Shown piece by piece: positions 12,808 to 21,178 of a DNA stretch of 44,274 nt; within the stretch, counting starts at the first letter, position 1; the number at the start of each line of letters is the position of its first letter. Source of the DNA: an uncultured Piscinibacter sp. Its GTDB lineage: Bacteria > Pseudomonadota > Gammaproteobacteria > Burkholderiales > Burkholderiaceae_C. The stretch is from positions 1 through 44,274 of the forward strand of contig NZ_CALFYO010000017.1 of NCBI RefSeq assembly GCF_937952055.1. The letters are read 5' to 3'. The notes beneath the pieces are model-generated. The model ran no database searches. It was not told the origin of the DNA and saw nothing but the letters and a program-made list of their open reading frames with translations. The translations under genes were made by a program, and so were the position numbers.

Positions 12808-13189
12808 GCACAGCGTGAACGCCGACGACCGGCCAGACCACGACGAGCAGGCAGGCGATGCCGACCAGGCCATCGTCTGCATCGAGCTGTGGCGCACGCC
12901 CAGCGGCGGCGGCCTGACGTGCCGTCTGCGCCGCGCCAGCGGTGACGAGTTCCTGCAGTTCGACAGCGTGGACCTCGCCGAGGTAGCGCGCGGCCTGCGG
13001 CGCCTCGCCGACCGCGACGCGGCCGAGCTGCAGCGGCGACAGGCGGACCCTTCCCGACAGCGGGAATCGCGGCCGCAATGGAAGGGGGCAGGCAACGGGC
13101 CGGCCCGTCCGTCGGCTACGCCGGCCTACGTGGGCGAGATCGAAGAGATCCTTGCGACGGCTGGCTGGCCGCCAGCCGGGGGGCAGTAG
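12806..13189 (+). CDS. Hypothetical acidic protein, 127 aa
   Basis: The frame starts at ATG 12806 (MHSVNADDRPDHDEQ), but GTG 12815 is a possible start if the message is leaderless; neither has a clear SD. The N-terminus is acidic. A small beta-rich domain follows (AIVCIELWRTPSGGGLTCRL) that might be a small alpha/beta fold with a helix (VARGLRRLADRDAAELQRRQ). The C-terminus is Arg/Pro-rich and then helical. It directly precedes the terminase genes, with one base before the TerS start. Function unknown. Confidence 0.55.
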   Translation: MHSVNADDRPDHDEQAGDADQAIVCIELWRTPSGGGLTCRLRRASGDEFLQFDSVDLAEVARGLRRLADRDAAELQRRQADPSRQRESRPQWKGAGNGPARPSATPAYVGEIEEILATAGWPPAGGQ

Positions 13190-13190
13190 G

Positions 13191-13640
13191 ATGGCGCGTC
13201 GGCACTACACCGAGCACGACAAGGCTGTCGCCTTGGCAGCGCTGGAGGCGAACGGCGGCAACGTGTCGGCCACGGCCCGCGAGACCGGCGTGCCGAGCGC
13301 GACCTTGCGGCTGTGGCGTGACGCGCCCGAGCGGGCGGCGCCGGCAGAGAAGCGCTCCCGTGCGCGCGGGGAGCTGAGGGACGTTTACAAGAGCGTGGCC
13401 GAGAAGGCCACCGAGCTGCTGGACGACACGCTCGACGGGCTGACGCCCGAAGCGGTGGCCAACAACCCAAAGCTGCTGGCGGCGCTGTCGAGCGTGGCGG
13501 CCACGGCGACGGACAAGTACCGCCGTCTGGCGGTGGAGGGCGAGGCGCTCGACGAGCTGCGCAAGCGCGCGGCCGAGGCCGGGGTGACCGAGCAGGACAT
13601 CATGGCCGAGGTCGAGCGCATCCTGGCAGGTGGCGAGTGA
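13191..13640 (+). CDS. Terminase small subunit-like HTH protein
   Basis: A 149-residue protein with a helix-turn-helix at its N-terminus (HYTEHDKAVALAALEANGGN then VSATARETGVPSATLRLW, residues ~5-40), typical of the DNA-binding domain of small terminase subunits. A helical central region and an acidic end (MAEVERILAGGE) follow, suited to oligomerisation and contact with the large subunit. The strongest argument is position: it directly precedes the large terminase, with stop and start overlapping as TGATG (13638-13642). It would recognise the packaging site. Start ATG 13191. Confidence 0.75.
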   Translation: MARRHYTEHDKAVALAALEANGGNVSATARETGVPSATLRLWRDAPERAAPAEKRSRARGELRDVYKSVAEKATELLDDTLDGLTPEAVANNPKLLAALSSVAATATDKYRRLAVEGEALDELRKRAAEAGVTEQDIMAEVERILAGGE

Positions 13641-15349
13641 TGACGACCGCGGCGCCGCCGGCCGTGCGCGAGGTCCAGCGGGGCGTACGGGCGCCGTGGT
13701 TCGGCCCGCCGGCAGCCCGCGCGGGACGCGTGGCGTCGGACGTGCTGCCGCTGGCGATCCGGCGGGCCATCGCGCGCCGCGCCGAGGAGCAGCAGGGGGC
13801 GGAGTACCGGGCGTTTCGCGAGCGGTACTTCCACGATCCGGCGGGCTTCGCGCGCGACTGCATCGTGTGGAAGCCAGGCGAGGGGCTGACGCCCTACCAG
13901 ATCGAGGTGATCGGCTCGCTGGCCGATCATGACCGCGTGTCGGTGCGGGGGCCGCACGGCCTGGGCAAGAGCACGATGGGCGCGCTGGTCATCCTGTGGT
14001 TCGCGCTCACCCGCGACGGGCTGGACTGGAAGGCGGTGACGACGGCGTCGGTGTGGCGCCAGCTCACCAAGTTTCTGTGGCCAGAGGTGCACAAGTGGGT
14101 GCGCCGGGTCGATTGGCAGCGGGTCGGGCGCGAGCCCTTCCGTGAGGGGCACGAGCTGTTGGACCTCGCGCTCAAGCTGTCCACGGGCGAGGCATTCGCG
14201 GCGGCGAGCGACAAGCCAACGGCGATCGAGGGCGCGCACGCGGACCACCTGCTGTACCTGTTCGACGAGGCCAAGGCGATCGTGTCTCCGACGTGGGACG
14301 CGGCCGAGGGCGCCTTCAGCGCCGCGGGCAGTGACACTCCGCAGCATGCGCACGCCTTCGCCACCTCGACGCCAGGCGACACGGCTGGCCGCTTCTACGA
14401 CATCCACCAGCATGCGCCCGGCTACGAGGACTGGAAGACGAGGCACGTTACGCTCGACGAGGCGGTTGATGCCGGGCGCATCAGTCGGCAGTGGGCTGCG
14501 CAGCGCAAGCGCCAGTGGGGCGAGGACAGCGCGCTCTACCAGAACCGCGTGCTGGGCGAGTTCGCGGCCGGCGACGACGGCGGGATCATCCCGCTCGCGT
14601 GGGTGGAGGCGGCGCAGGCACGCTGGCGGGCTGCGCGCGACGCGGGCCAGCTCGACGAGCTGCCCGAGGTCGTCGGCGTGGACGTGAGCGATGGGGGAGA
14701 CGACAAGACGTACATCGTGCCGCGGAGAGGGCACGCGGCCATGTCGCTCATCGACGTGACCCCCAAGGCGCGCGGCGAGACCATGACGATCGCGGGCCGC
14801 GTGAAGGGGCTGGCCGACGGGGTGGAGGAGCGCGGCGGGCATCTGCTGGCGGTGGTCGACAGCATCGGCGTGGGGGCGGGCGTGGTGTCGCGGCTGGGCG
14901 AGCTGGAGGTGGCGGTCGAACCGTTCAACGCCAGCGAGAGCACCAAGCTGCGCGACATGTCGGGCAGCTTCGGCTTCCTCAACAAGCGCGCCGCGGCCTA
15001 CTGGAACCTGCGCGAGATCCTGGACCCCGAGAGCGGGCTGGACGCCATGCTGCCAGACGACCCGATGCTGACCGCCGAGCTGACGGTGCCGCAGTACCGC
15101 ATGAGCTCGGGCGGGCGGCTGCAGCTGCAGTCGAAGGACGACGTGCGCCAGAAGCTCGGCCGCTCGCCTGACCGCGCCGACGCGGTCGTCATGGCGTTCT
15201 GGGGGCAGCCAACGGGCGGCACGATGGGCGCCCTGCCGTGGGCGGCGCGGAAGGCGGAGGGCAGCGGAGAGGCCGAGGCGGGCGGAAGGGCGAGTGCACC
15301 GCGGCGGCGCTCGTCGTCGATGGGCGCGCTGCCTTGGGACCGGAGGTGA
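13640..15349 (+). CDS. terL: Terminase large subunit
   Basis: A 569-residue packaging motor. The ATPase half has Walker A GPHGLGKS (104-111) and Walker B LLYLFDEAK (DE at 209-210), with ATSTPGD as coupling motif near 241. The nuclease half is an RNase H-like fold: D348 in VVGVDVSDGG, D407 in LLAVVDSIGVG, and D514 in SPDRADAVVMAFWG. This is the normal order for TerL. The C-terminus has a repeated MGALPW motif (twice, ~40 residues apart) in a disordered tail. Start ATG 13640 overlaps TerS as TGATG; the GTG at 13637 is an alternative. Confidence 0.95.
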   Translation: MTTAAPPAVREVQRGVRAPWFGPPAARAGRVASDVLPLAIRRAIARRAEEQQGAEYRAFRERYFHDPAGFARDCIVWKPGEGLTPYQIEVIGSLADHDRVSVRGPHGLGKSTMGALVILWFALTRDGLDWKAVTTASVWRQLTKFLWPEVHKWVRRVDWQRVGREPFREGHELLDLALKLSTGEAFAAASDKPTAIEGAHADHLLYLFDEAKAIVSPTWDAAEGAFSAAGSDTPQHAHAFATSTPGDTAGRFYDIHQHAPGYEDWKTRHVTLDEAVDAGRISRQWAAQRKRQWGEDSALYQNRVLGEFAAGDDGGIIPLAWVEAAQARWRAARDAGQLDELPEVVGVDVSDGGDDKTYIVPRRGHAAMSLIDVTPKARGETMTIAGRVKGLADGVEERGGHLLAVVDSIGVGAGVVSRLGELEVAVEPFNASESTKLRDMSGSFGFLNKRAAAYWNLREILDPESGLDAMLPDDPMLTAELTVPQYRMSSGGRLQLQSKDDVRQKLGRSPDRADAVVMAFWGQPTGGTMGALPWAARKAEGSGEAEAGGRASAPRRRSSSMGALPWDRR

Positions 15350-15354
15350 TGGCG

Positions 15355-15711
15355 ATGACGGAAGCGCAGGCGGCACTGCTGAGCCAGATGATCATGAACC
15401 TGGGGGGCCACGGCTCCGCCCTCCGCGTCGGCAGCGGGGTGGCCGGGGCGCTGGCAAGCGGCGAGTGCGAGCTGCCGACGCGGGCCGACGGCGGCCAGGT
15501 GACGCACCTGTTCGGCCTGCCGGTCGTGCTCGACGACACGCTCGCGGCCGACGAGGTCGTGTTGGTCAGCCTTGCTCGCATGCGGCTGGGCACGCTGAAC
15601 GTGCCGCCGCGGGCGCAGCCCGAGCCGCGGCCCGCGCTGCAGGCGGCCACATCGGACTGGCGTGACACCGTGCGCCAGCGCGGCGCGGGCCAGCAGGCGG
15701 GTGGGCTGTGA
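15355..15711 (+). CDS. Hypothetical protein, 118 aa
   Basis: Two starts are possible. ATG 15355 has GGAGG (15342-15346) at better spacing than ATG 15349. The protein is helical at first (EAQAALLSQMIMNLGGHGSA), then beta-rich (VTHLFGLPVVLDDTLAADEV, VVLVSLARMRLGTL), then an unstructured Arg/Gln-rich end. No family is recognised. It lies between terL and a small membrane-protein gene, with a TGATG overlap on the right. Confidence 0.55.
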   Translation: MTEAQAALLSQMIMNLGGHGSALRVGSGVAGALASGECELPTRADGGQVTHLFGLPVVLDDTLAADEVVLVSLARMRLGTLNVPPRAQPEPRPALQAATSDWRDTVRQRGAGQQAGGL

Positions 15712-16052
15712 TGCTGGCCGTGACGCCGGGCGCAGCGGCCCTCGCCTTCGCCGTGCTGGCGCTGGCGGTCTACCGCGTTGCCCTGCTGCTGGCCGTCGAG
15801 GCGGGCCCGTGGGCGCTGGCCGAGCGGTGGCGGGCGTGGGTGGAGCGCCGTCGCGGTGGCGGTGGATGGGACGCACAGGTGGGCGAGTACGGCGACTGGC
15901 TGTCGGAGGGCGTCCACTGCCCGTGGTGCTTGGCGTGGTGGCTGGCGCTGCCCGCGGCGCTGGCGTGGGGCGCGCTGACAGGCGCGTCGCCCGCGCTGGT
16001 GGCGGCGGCATGGCCGGCGATGGCAGCCGTGACGTGCGTGCTGCACAAGTAG
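15711..16052 (+). CDS. DUF1360-like membrane protein
   Basis: A 113-residue protein with an N-terminal membrane helix (AAALAFAVLALAVYRVALLL) and a second one near the end (LAWWLALPAALAWGALTG). The pattern R-x-x-x-x-L-x-x-E-x-GP then a charged stretch and HCPWCLAWW matches the DUF1360 family common in phages of high-GC hosts. Members are small inner-membrane proteins of unknown role. Start ATG 15711 overlaps the previous stop (TGATG). Confidence 0.7.
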   Translation: MLAVTPGAAALAFAVLALAVYRVALLLAVEAGPWALAERWRAWVERRRGGGGWDAQVGEYGDWLSEGVHCPWCLAWWLALPAALAWGALTGASPALVAAAWPAMAAVTCVLHK

Positions 16053-16064
16053 AAGGAGGGGCGG

Positions 16065-16538
16065 GTGAAGGGTGAGCCGCAGACCCAGGGCCTGGCCGCG
16101 CCCGTGCCGCCCGTCGTGTTCGTCGTGGGGCAGACGCGCCCACCGTACGACGGCACGGTGTGGGAGCTGGTCGGCGCGTTCAGCAGCGAGGAGCTGGCCG
16201 TCGCGGCGTGCATGGACGCCGACTACTTCGTCATGCCCGTGCAGGTCGACTCGTTCGCACCGAGCGAGTCTGTAGTGCATTTCGGCTCGTGGTACCCGGC
16301 CACCATGCAGCGGCCAACCGCCGTGTGGTACTGCGAGGCGTGCGGCGTCGAGGACGGCATCCACATCGACCCGGCCAGCGGGGCGGTGGACGGCGCGCAC
16401 CAGGTGCACGAGGCGCACGCCCGCCGCTCGCCCGCCTGCCGCGTGGAGGGGACGCGGCGCATCCGTGTGCGCAGGCTGCGGGGCGGGGCGGACGACGGGC
16501 GCCGTACCGCGCGCGCCGAGCTGATCGCGGCGAGCTAG
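16065..16538 (+). CDS. Hypothetical zinc-binding protein, 157 aa
   Basis: Start GTG 16065 follows AAGGAGG. The first half is a beta-rich segment (PPVVFVVGQTRPPYDGTVWE; ELAVAACMDADYFVMPVQVD) that resembles small phage proteins with a repeated 'VY-VxGxxxxY' strand. The second half has a Cys/His cluster (YCEACGVEDG, HQVHEAHARRSPAC), probably a zinc site, and ends basic (RRIRVRRLRGG). No family is named. It may be a small accessory protein between the terminase and portal genes. Confidence 0.55.
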   Translation: MKGEPQTQGLAAPVPPVVFVVGQTRPPYDGTVWELVGAFSSEELAVAACMDADYFVMPVQVDSFAPSESVVHFGSWYPATMQRPTAVWYCEACGVEDGIHIDPASGAVDGAHQVHEAHARRSPACRVEGTRRIRVRRLRGGADDGRRTARAELIAAS

Positions 16539-16543
16539 GCGGC

Positions 16544-16774
16544 ATGGGCCGTGACCGGCAGCGCGACGAGGCCATCGAGGCGCTGCGGCGCGTCGCCGAG
16601 CTGATGGGCGGGGCGCCCACGGTGGAGCAGGCGGGCCGCATTCTCGATGAGGCAGTAGCCTGGGGGCTGCGGATGGACGAGCTGACCGTGCCGCCGACGG
16701 TAGCGAGCATCGGGCACGTGGCCGTTGCCGAGGCGGTGGCGGCGGGGCTGAAGGACAGGAAGGCCGACGACTGA
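16544..16774 (+). CDS. Hypothetical small helical protein, 76 aa
   Basis: Start ATG 16544, five bases after the previous stop. The sequence is mainly helical (MGRDRQRDEAIEALRRVAEL; AEAVAAGLKDRK) and charged. No family or motif is recognised. The 47 bases after it lead into the portal gene and contain a G-rich run and a TTTGG motif. Confidence 0.5.
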   Translation: MGRDRQRDEAIEALRRVAELMGGAPTVEQAGRILDEAVAWGLRMDELTVPPTVASIGHVAVAEAVAAGLKDRKADD

Positions 16775-16821
16775 CGGGCGGCCACGCGAGACGGGCGGCG
16801 GTTGGGGGAGAGATTGGGGAT

Positions 16822-19431
16822 TTGGACTTGAGCGCTGTGCGAGTGGATCCGGATCAGGCAAGGCGGCACCGGCTGGCCCGAGCCGCGGAGCGGGCCGCCG
16901 GCATCGAGCGGCCCACCTTCGCGTGGGACAGCACGCGGCTGGGGGCGGACGACGTGACGCACGCGAGCGTCGTGGCGCCTGACGGCCAGCGGGAGTACCA
17001 GCTGGGCAGCCAGCGTCAGGGCGCCGCGCCGAGCGCCGCCCTTGGCGGCGGGCTGGGCGACGATGCGGCGGCGAGCGACCTGGAGGACCGCGGGCTGCTG
17101 GCGCGCTGCTGGGTGGCGTACCGGTGCCTGCAGATCAGGGCGGACGGCATCATGAGCCTGCCGCCGATGCCGACCCGCGGACGCGGCGAGTTCAAGCGGC
17201 CAGTCACAACCGGCCGGCTGGTCGACCTGCTGGACCGCGTGAACGCCCACTGGGACTTCCCGACGCTCATGGCCATGACCGACTGGACGGTGGCCACGAG
17301 CCGGCGAGGGGCGTTCTGGGTGCTGGACGCCTGGGACGAGGACGACAAGCCGACCGAGATCTGGTGGGCGGCGCCCGACAAGATGCGCGTGGTGCCGGGC
17401 TCGTCGGTGAAGGGCGCTACTGGGGCCGATCGCTACATCAGCCACTTCGTGTACGACGATGGGTCGCGGCAGGGCCTGCGGCTGGAGCGGCGGCAGGTGG
17501 TTTGGTTCCGCGTGCCGGACCCCGCCAACGAGTTCGGCAACCTCACGCCGTTCGTGGCCATGAGCGAGTCGGCGCGGCTGGCGATGTTCGCGCTGTCGGC
17601 CAACGCGCTGATCTTCCAGAACGGCCTGACCGGCGCCGGCATCATCACGCCCGACGACGTTGGGCAGGCGCTGACCCCGCAGCAGAGCACGGACATCCAG
17701 CAGCTGCTGCGTGAAGTCCTCAAGGGGCGGGCGAACTACCACAAGGTGCTGGTGCTCAACAAGGCGCTGCGCTACCAGCCGATGAACTTCAGTCCGCGCG
17801 ACGCGCAGTTCGCCGAGCTGCTGGAGCTGACGGACCGCCAGATCTGCATCGCGGCGGGCATCCCCAAGCCGCTCGTCGAGCCGACCGACTCGACGTTTGC
17901 CAATACCGACGGCGCGCGCGGGATCCTGTGGACGAACACTCTGATCCCGCTTGCCATCCGCTACGCCGCCACGATCCGCGAGCAGCTGATCGCCGTCCAC
18001 TTCCCGGAGGAGGCGGACGGCTTCGAGTTTGACACGAGCGGCGTGCCTGAGCTGCAGGAGAGCGCCAACGCCAAGGCGGAGCGTGACCGGGCGCGGCTGG
18101 AGATGCTGTCCACCGTCGCCGGCCACCTGGCGGGCGGCGTGGTGAACTACGACGGCGCCGTCGCCATGGCGCACGCCTTCGCCGGTGTGACGCTCGACGA
18201 GGCCCGCGCGATGCTTCCGCCGCCCGCTGCCGGGGTGAAGAGCGACAAGGTCATGGCGGTCGGCTCGCAGCAGCAGGCCACCAGCATCATCGTGCAGATG
18301 AACGCTGGCCTCATCCAGCCGCCTCAGGCGCAAGCCATGCTGGTCAACCTGTTCGGCGTGCCGCCGGACGTGGCGCACGCGTTGACGACCCCCGGAGTGG
18401 CCGGCGCTGCCCAGCCGCGGCCCGCGGCGCCGCTGCCGCTCTCGCCGCCTAGTCCGCCTCGCCTGCCGCCCCCGGCGCGCAGCGTGCGGGTGCGGCGGCG
18501 GGTGGGCGAGCCAGTGATCGTCGAGGGCAAGGCGCCGCGGCACCTGAGCGAGGCCGAGCTGGTGGCGCTGGGCGCGCTGCCGGCGGGCGACCCGTGGGCG
18601 TATGGCGGGGAGCGGCACCGCGCGCATGTGCGCAAGACGGAGGCGCTGGAGGACGAGCACCGCCGCGAAGTCGAGGCGGCTATCCTGCGCATGTTCGACG
18701 TGCAGCGCGACACGCTGGTGCGGGCCCTGGAGCAGCTGACTCCCGACGAGCTGGCCGGCATCGTGGCCGACGCTGCCGATGCCGACGACGCGGCGCGTGC
18801 GATCGTCGAGCGGATCCTGCCGCGCGCCCGCTTCGTGGGGCAGTCGTCCGGCGCACTGCTGGCGGCGCTGGAGCCGCTGGCGGCGGCGGTGGCGCGCGAC
18901 ACGATCGAGGGGCTCGGCGTGGCGGCGGCGGCCGAGCTCGCCGCGGCGGCGGCACCGGACATCGGCGCGGCGCTGCTCATCCGCGGGCGGGTGTTCGCGG
19001 AGCTGACCGTCGACACGACCTGGAAGGACGTGGCGAAGCTGATCGCTCGCAGCCTGGCCGAGTCGGGCGGCGACCTGGCCGCGCTGTACGGCGACGTGCG
19101 GAAGGTGGGCAGTCTCGCCTACGCGGTGTCGGGGCGGCTGGCCGACGTTGGCCCGACGCGCGCCGAGACCATCGCCCGCACCGAGGTTCACGGCGCGGCG
19201 CAGAACGTCGGGTACGTGTCGGCCACGCGGGCGGGTGCCAGATCGAAGCGCTGGCTGACGGCGCTCGACGGCCTCGTGCGGCCGGACCATGCCCAGCTGC
19301 ACGGGCGCGTCGTGCCGATCGACGGCATGTTCGAGGTGGCCGGCGCACGCGCACCGGCGCCCGGCATGTTCGGCGTGGCCGAGCTGGACATCGCGTGCCG
19401 CTGTCAGGCGGTCTACGGCATGGAGGCATGA
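16822..19431 (+). CDS. Portal protein fused to a MuF/SPP1 gp7-like head domain
   Basis: An 869-residue protein. Residues ~85-420 form the HK97/SPP1-type portal core: CWVAYRCLQIRADGIMSLPP, WTVATSRRGAFWVLD, FGNLTPFVAMSESARLA, RDAQFAELLELTDRQI, IAAGIPKPLVEPTDSTFANT. The portal ring is the DNA entry channel and head-tail joint. After a Pro-rich hinge (~535-570), residues ~690-865 match the MuF domain: ADVGPTRAETIARTEVHGAA, SKRWLTALDGLVRPDHAQLHG and IACRCQ. Most phages keep these as two genes; fusion is known but uncommon. No toxin domain follows MuF. Start TTG 16822 is uncertain; TTG 16828 and GTG 16837 are alternatives. Confidence 0.88.
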   Translation: MDLSAVRVDPDQARRHRLARAAERAAGIERPTFAWDSTRLGADDVTHASVVAPDGQREYQLGSQRQGAAPSAALGGGLGDDAAASDLEDRGLLARCWVAYRCLQIRADGIMSLPPMPTRGRGEFKRPVTTGRLVDLLDRVNAHWDFPTLMAMTDWTVATSRRGAFWVLDAWDEDDKPTEIWWAAPDKMRVVPGSSVKGATGADRYISHFVYDDGSRQGLRLERRQVVWFRVPDPANEFGNLTPFVAMSESARLAMFALSANALIFQNGLTGAGIITPDDVGQALTPQQSTDIQQLLREVLKGRANYHKVLVLNKALRYQPMNFSPRDAQFAELLELTDRQICIAAGIPKPLVEPTDSTFANTDGARGILWTNTLIPLAIRYAATIREQLIAVHFPEEADGFEFDTSGVPELQESANAKAERDRARLEMLSTVAGHLAGGVVNYDGAVAMAHAFAGVTLDEARAMLPPPAAGVKSDKVMAVGSQQQATSIIVQMNAGLIQPPQAQAMLVNLFGVPPDVAHALTTPGVAGAAQPRPAAPLPLSPPSPPRLPPPARSVRVRRRVGEPVIVEGKAPRHLSEAELVALGALPAGDPWAYGGERHRAHVRKTEALEDEHRREVEAAILRMFDVQRDTLVRALEQLTPDELAGIVADAADADDAARAIVERILPRARFVGQSSGALLAALEPLAAAVARDTIEGLGVAAAAELAAAAAPDIGAALLIRGRVFAELTVDTTWKDVAKLIARSLAESGGDLAALYGDVRKVGSLAYAVSGRLADVGPTRAETIARTEVHGAAQNVGYVSATRAGARSKRWLTALDGLVRPDHAQLHGRVVPIDGMFEVAGARAPAPGMFGVAELDIACRCQAVYGMEA

Positions 19432-19676
19432 TGGGTAAGCGACGGACGGGACGGCCCGACAGCCAGGCGATGGTGGACGTGGCGCTGGCCCGCGGCGGCG
19501 AGCTGTCGGAGCATGACGAGGCCGCCCTGCTGGATGCGGCGGCGGCGTTCCGCACGCTCTACTACGGCATGACGCACGGCGTCCATCCGCTTCCCGAGAG
19601 CGTCGCGCAGACGATCATCGTCAACCATGCCATCGCGGCGCTGAACGCGGCGATCGGGGTCAATGATGCCGATTAG
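19431..19676 (+). CDS. Hypothetical small protein, 81 aa
   Basis: Start ATG 19431, with GGAGG at 19422-19426; an adjoining ATG at 19428 is too close to the SD. The protein is basic at the N-terminus (MGKRRTGRPDSQAM) then helical (ELSEHDEAALLDAAAAFRTL) with a hydrophobic C-terminal helix (TIIVNHAIAALNAAIGV). No family is recognised. It overlaps the portal stop (TGATG) and the next gene by 14 bases. Confidence 0.55.
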   Translation: MGKRRTGRPDSQAMVDVALARGGELSEHDEAALLDAAAAFRTLYYGMTHGVHPLPESVAQTIIVNHAIAALNAAIGVNDAD

Positions 19677-19878
19677 GCTGCAGCGCGAGCCGTGCGGCTG
19701 CGGGCGCGCCGACGTCGCCCGCATGTTGCGCCGGGCGCTGGGGCATCTGGAGCATGGCCGTAGCGCCCAGGCTCACGGCGTGCTGATCCAGCTGCAGCGG
19801 GTGTGCGCCGCGGCGCCGGATGCAGAGGGCGTGGCCGCCACCGCCGCAGCGCGGGTGGTCGTGTCGCCGCTGGCCTAG
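19663..19878 (+). CDS. Hypothetical small Cys-containing protein, 71 aa
   Basis: The frame opens at ATG 19663, with a second ATG at 19666, inside the end of the previous gene. It has CGCGRADVARMLRRALGHLE and is helical with a Val/Ala-rich end. Its TAG (19876-19878) overlaps the TAG of the converging reverse gene (19875-19877 on the minus strand), so the palindrome CTAG serves both stops. No terminator separates the two transcripts. Confidence 0.5.
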   Translation: MMPIRLQREPCGCGRADVARMLRRALGHLEHGRSAQAHGVLIQLQRVCAAAPDAEGVAATAAARVVVSPLA

Positions 19879-20390
19879 AAGTCGATCGTCGGCTGCTGTC
19901 GGCCGACCTCGGCGTACAGCCGAACGCGGTACACTCCGCCGTCCACGCTGATGTCCGCGCCCTCGCTCGCCCGGTAGATGCCGCGCCGCGCCTTGGCTGC
20001 CGCGAGCCCGGCGGTGAACGCGACGAGCTGCGGAGAGACGATCGAGCCACTGGCGCTATCGACGAGTGGCAGCCCTCGCATCGCGCCGGCCGCGGCGCGC
20101 TCGACGGCGTCACGATCGAGCACGATCTCGACGGCCGGCGCCTCGGCGCGCGTCGCCTTCCGCGGCCGTCCGCCGCGAGACCGACCCTCGGTCGCCGCCA
20201 GCGCCTCGACGGTCGCGCGCTCAATGAGCCACAGCCGCGGGCCGGATCGCTCCGCTCGTAGCTGCCCCGCCGCAATCATCGCTCGCACGCGGCGGGGAAT
20301 GACACCTAGCGCCTGGGCAGCCTCGGCCACCGTCATCAAGTCGGCCATCGTCATGCCTCGTCCGATCGTCTTGCACGTCGCCGCGGTCAT
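19875..20390 (-). CDS. MerR/excisionase-like HTH protein with an AT-hook-like motif
   Basis: A 171-residue minus-strand protein. Residues ~13-56 form an HTH: ADLMTVAEAAQALGVIPRRV then RAMIAAGQLRAERSGPRLW, as in MerR-type or phage excisionase proteins, where the helix is followed by a 'wing' (RLWLIERATVEAL). Next is a basic stretch SRGGRPRKATRAEA, with an AT-hook-like GRPRK. The C-terminal ~80 residues are unassigned. It probably binds DNA and regulates transcription or recombination. Start ATG at 20388-20390 has GGAAGG upstream; a second ATG at 20352-20354 is possible. A hairpin (20443-20475) separates it from the upstream minus-strand gene. Confidence 0.7.
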   Translation of the reverse strand: MTAATCKTIGRGMTMADLMTVAEAAQALGVIPRRVRAMIAAGQLRAERSGPRLWLIERATVEALAATEGRSRGGRPRKATRAEAPAVEIVLDRDAVERAAAGAMRGLPLVDSASGSIVSPQLVAFTAGLAAAKARRGIYRASEGADISVDGGVYRVRLYAEVGRQQPTIDF

Positions 20391-20442
20391 GCTACCATCC
20401 TTCCGTCGTGACCCCTTTCGAGGTGGTCGTGATTGCTGTGGC

Positions 20443-20475
20443 CGAGGGCGGGCGCCGAAAGGCTACCCGCCCTCG
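20443..20475 (-). terminator. Hairpin between two reverse-strand genes
   Basis: CGAGGGCGGG at 20443-20452 pairs perfectly with CCCGCCCTCG at 20466-20475 around 13 bases. It lies just after the stop of the gene at 20490. No T-tract follows, so termination is not assured. Confidence 0.45.
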
Positions 20476-20489
20476 TTCGCGTGTGGGGG

Positions 20490-20747
20490 TTAGGCGGCGG
20501 CCAGACGTTCGATCGCCGCGTCGCGCATGCCGCGAGCCAGCACCGGGAGCCACCGGCCGCCGACGCACCCGCTGAGGCCGGCGTCGATCGCTGCGTCGGA
20601 CCACGCCGCCGGGTTGTCGCCGTAGCCCTCCGCGGCCATGCGGGCGCACACGGCGGCGCCCCACCGCCTGGCGGCGGTCGCCAGGTCTGCGGCGTCCGCA
20701 GTCGGCGCCGCCGGCGCCGCGGCGAGCGGTAGCTGCACCGCGCTCAT
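20490..20747 (-). CDS. Hypothetical small Ala-rich protein, 85 aa
   Basis: Its start overlaps the upstream gene's stop as ATGA at 20744-20747. The sequence is Ala-rich and helical, with WGAAVCARMAAEGYGDNPAA in the middle and ending in IERLAAA. It contains two cysteines. No family is recognised. It belongs to a chain of four coupled reverse genes. Confidence 0.5.
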   Translation of the reverse strand: MSAVQLPLAAAPAAPTADAADLATAARRWGAAVCARMAAEGYGDNPAAWSDAAIDAGLSGCVGGRWLPVLARGMRDAAIERLAAA

Positions 20748-21178
20748 CGCCGCGCCTCGCGCTTCGCACGCCGCATCGTCCGCCCGTAGCTGATGACGAG
20801 GCTGCGCGCCGCGCTGCGCTCCTCGGCCGTCATGGGCCGGCCGTGCATCTCGCCCGACGCCAGCTTGGCCACCATCGCGTCGCCAAGCCGCACCGCCTCG
20901 TCGAGCGCCTTCACGAGCGAGCGCAGCTCGCGCACCTCGCGCACCCCCTCAACGACGATGCGGCCGGCGCGGTCGTACGTGGCCGTCTCGCGCGCCCGCT
21001 GCCGGGCCGAGCGGGAGCGAATGCCGCCGACGTCCAGCTCGGGGTTGGCCGCGTACGCGACGGCCGAGGCGCGCTCGCTGGCCGCGGTCATGCGGCCCTC
21101 GATGCGGTCGATCCGCGCGACGAGGGCGGCGCGGACGGCGGGCCAGTCGGCGACGGGCAGCGGGGCGGGCGGCTTCAT
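20744..21178 (-). CDS. Hypothetical helical protein, 144 aa
   Basis: A mostly alpha-helical protein (VRAALVARIDRIEGRMTAAS; VREVRELRSLVKALDEAVRL) with a basic C-terminus (RTMRRAKREARR). It may form a coiled coil. Its start (CAT at 21176-21178) has GAGGTGG upstream on the minus strand and overlaps the previous gene's stop as ATGA. Function unknown; the basic end would suit DNA or RNA binding. Confidence 0.5.
   Translation of the reverse strand: MKPPAPLPVADWPAVRAALVARIDRIEGRMTAASERASAVAYAANPELDVGGIRSRSARQRARETATYDRAGRIVVEGVREVRELRSLVKALDEAVRLGDAMVAKLASGEMHGRPMTAEERSAARSLVISYGRTMRRAKREARR

Noticed and set aside
13385..15376. Long minus-strand open frame opposite terL
   Set aside because: terL has all ATPase and nuclease motifs on the plus strand; the antisense frame lacks any motif.
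16231..19302. Long minus-strand open frame (over 1000 codons) opposite the portal gene
   Set aside because: High-GC genes often leave one antisense frame open. The plus-strand product has clear portal and MuF motifs, and the minus frame has an Arg/His-rich, non-protein-like composition.
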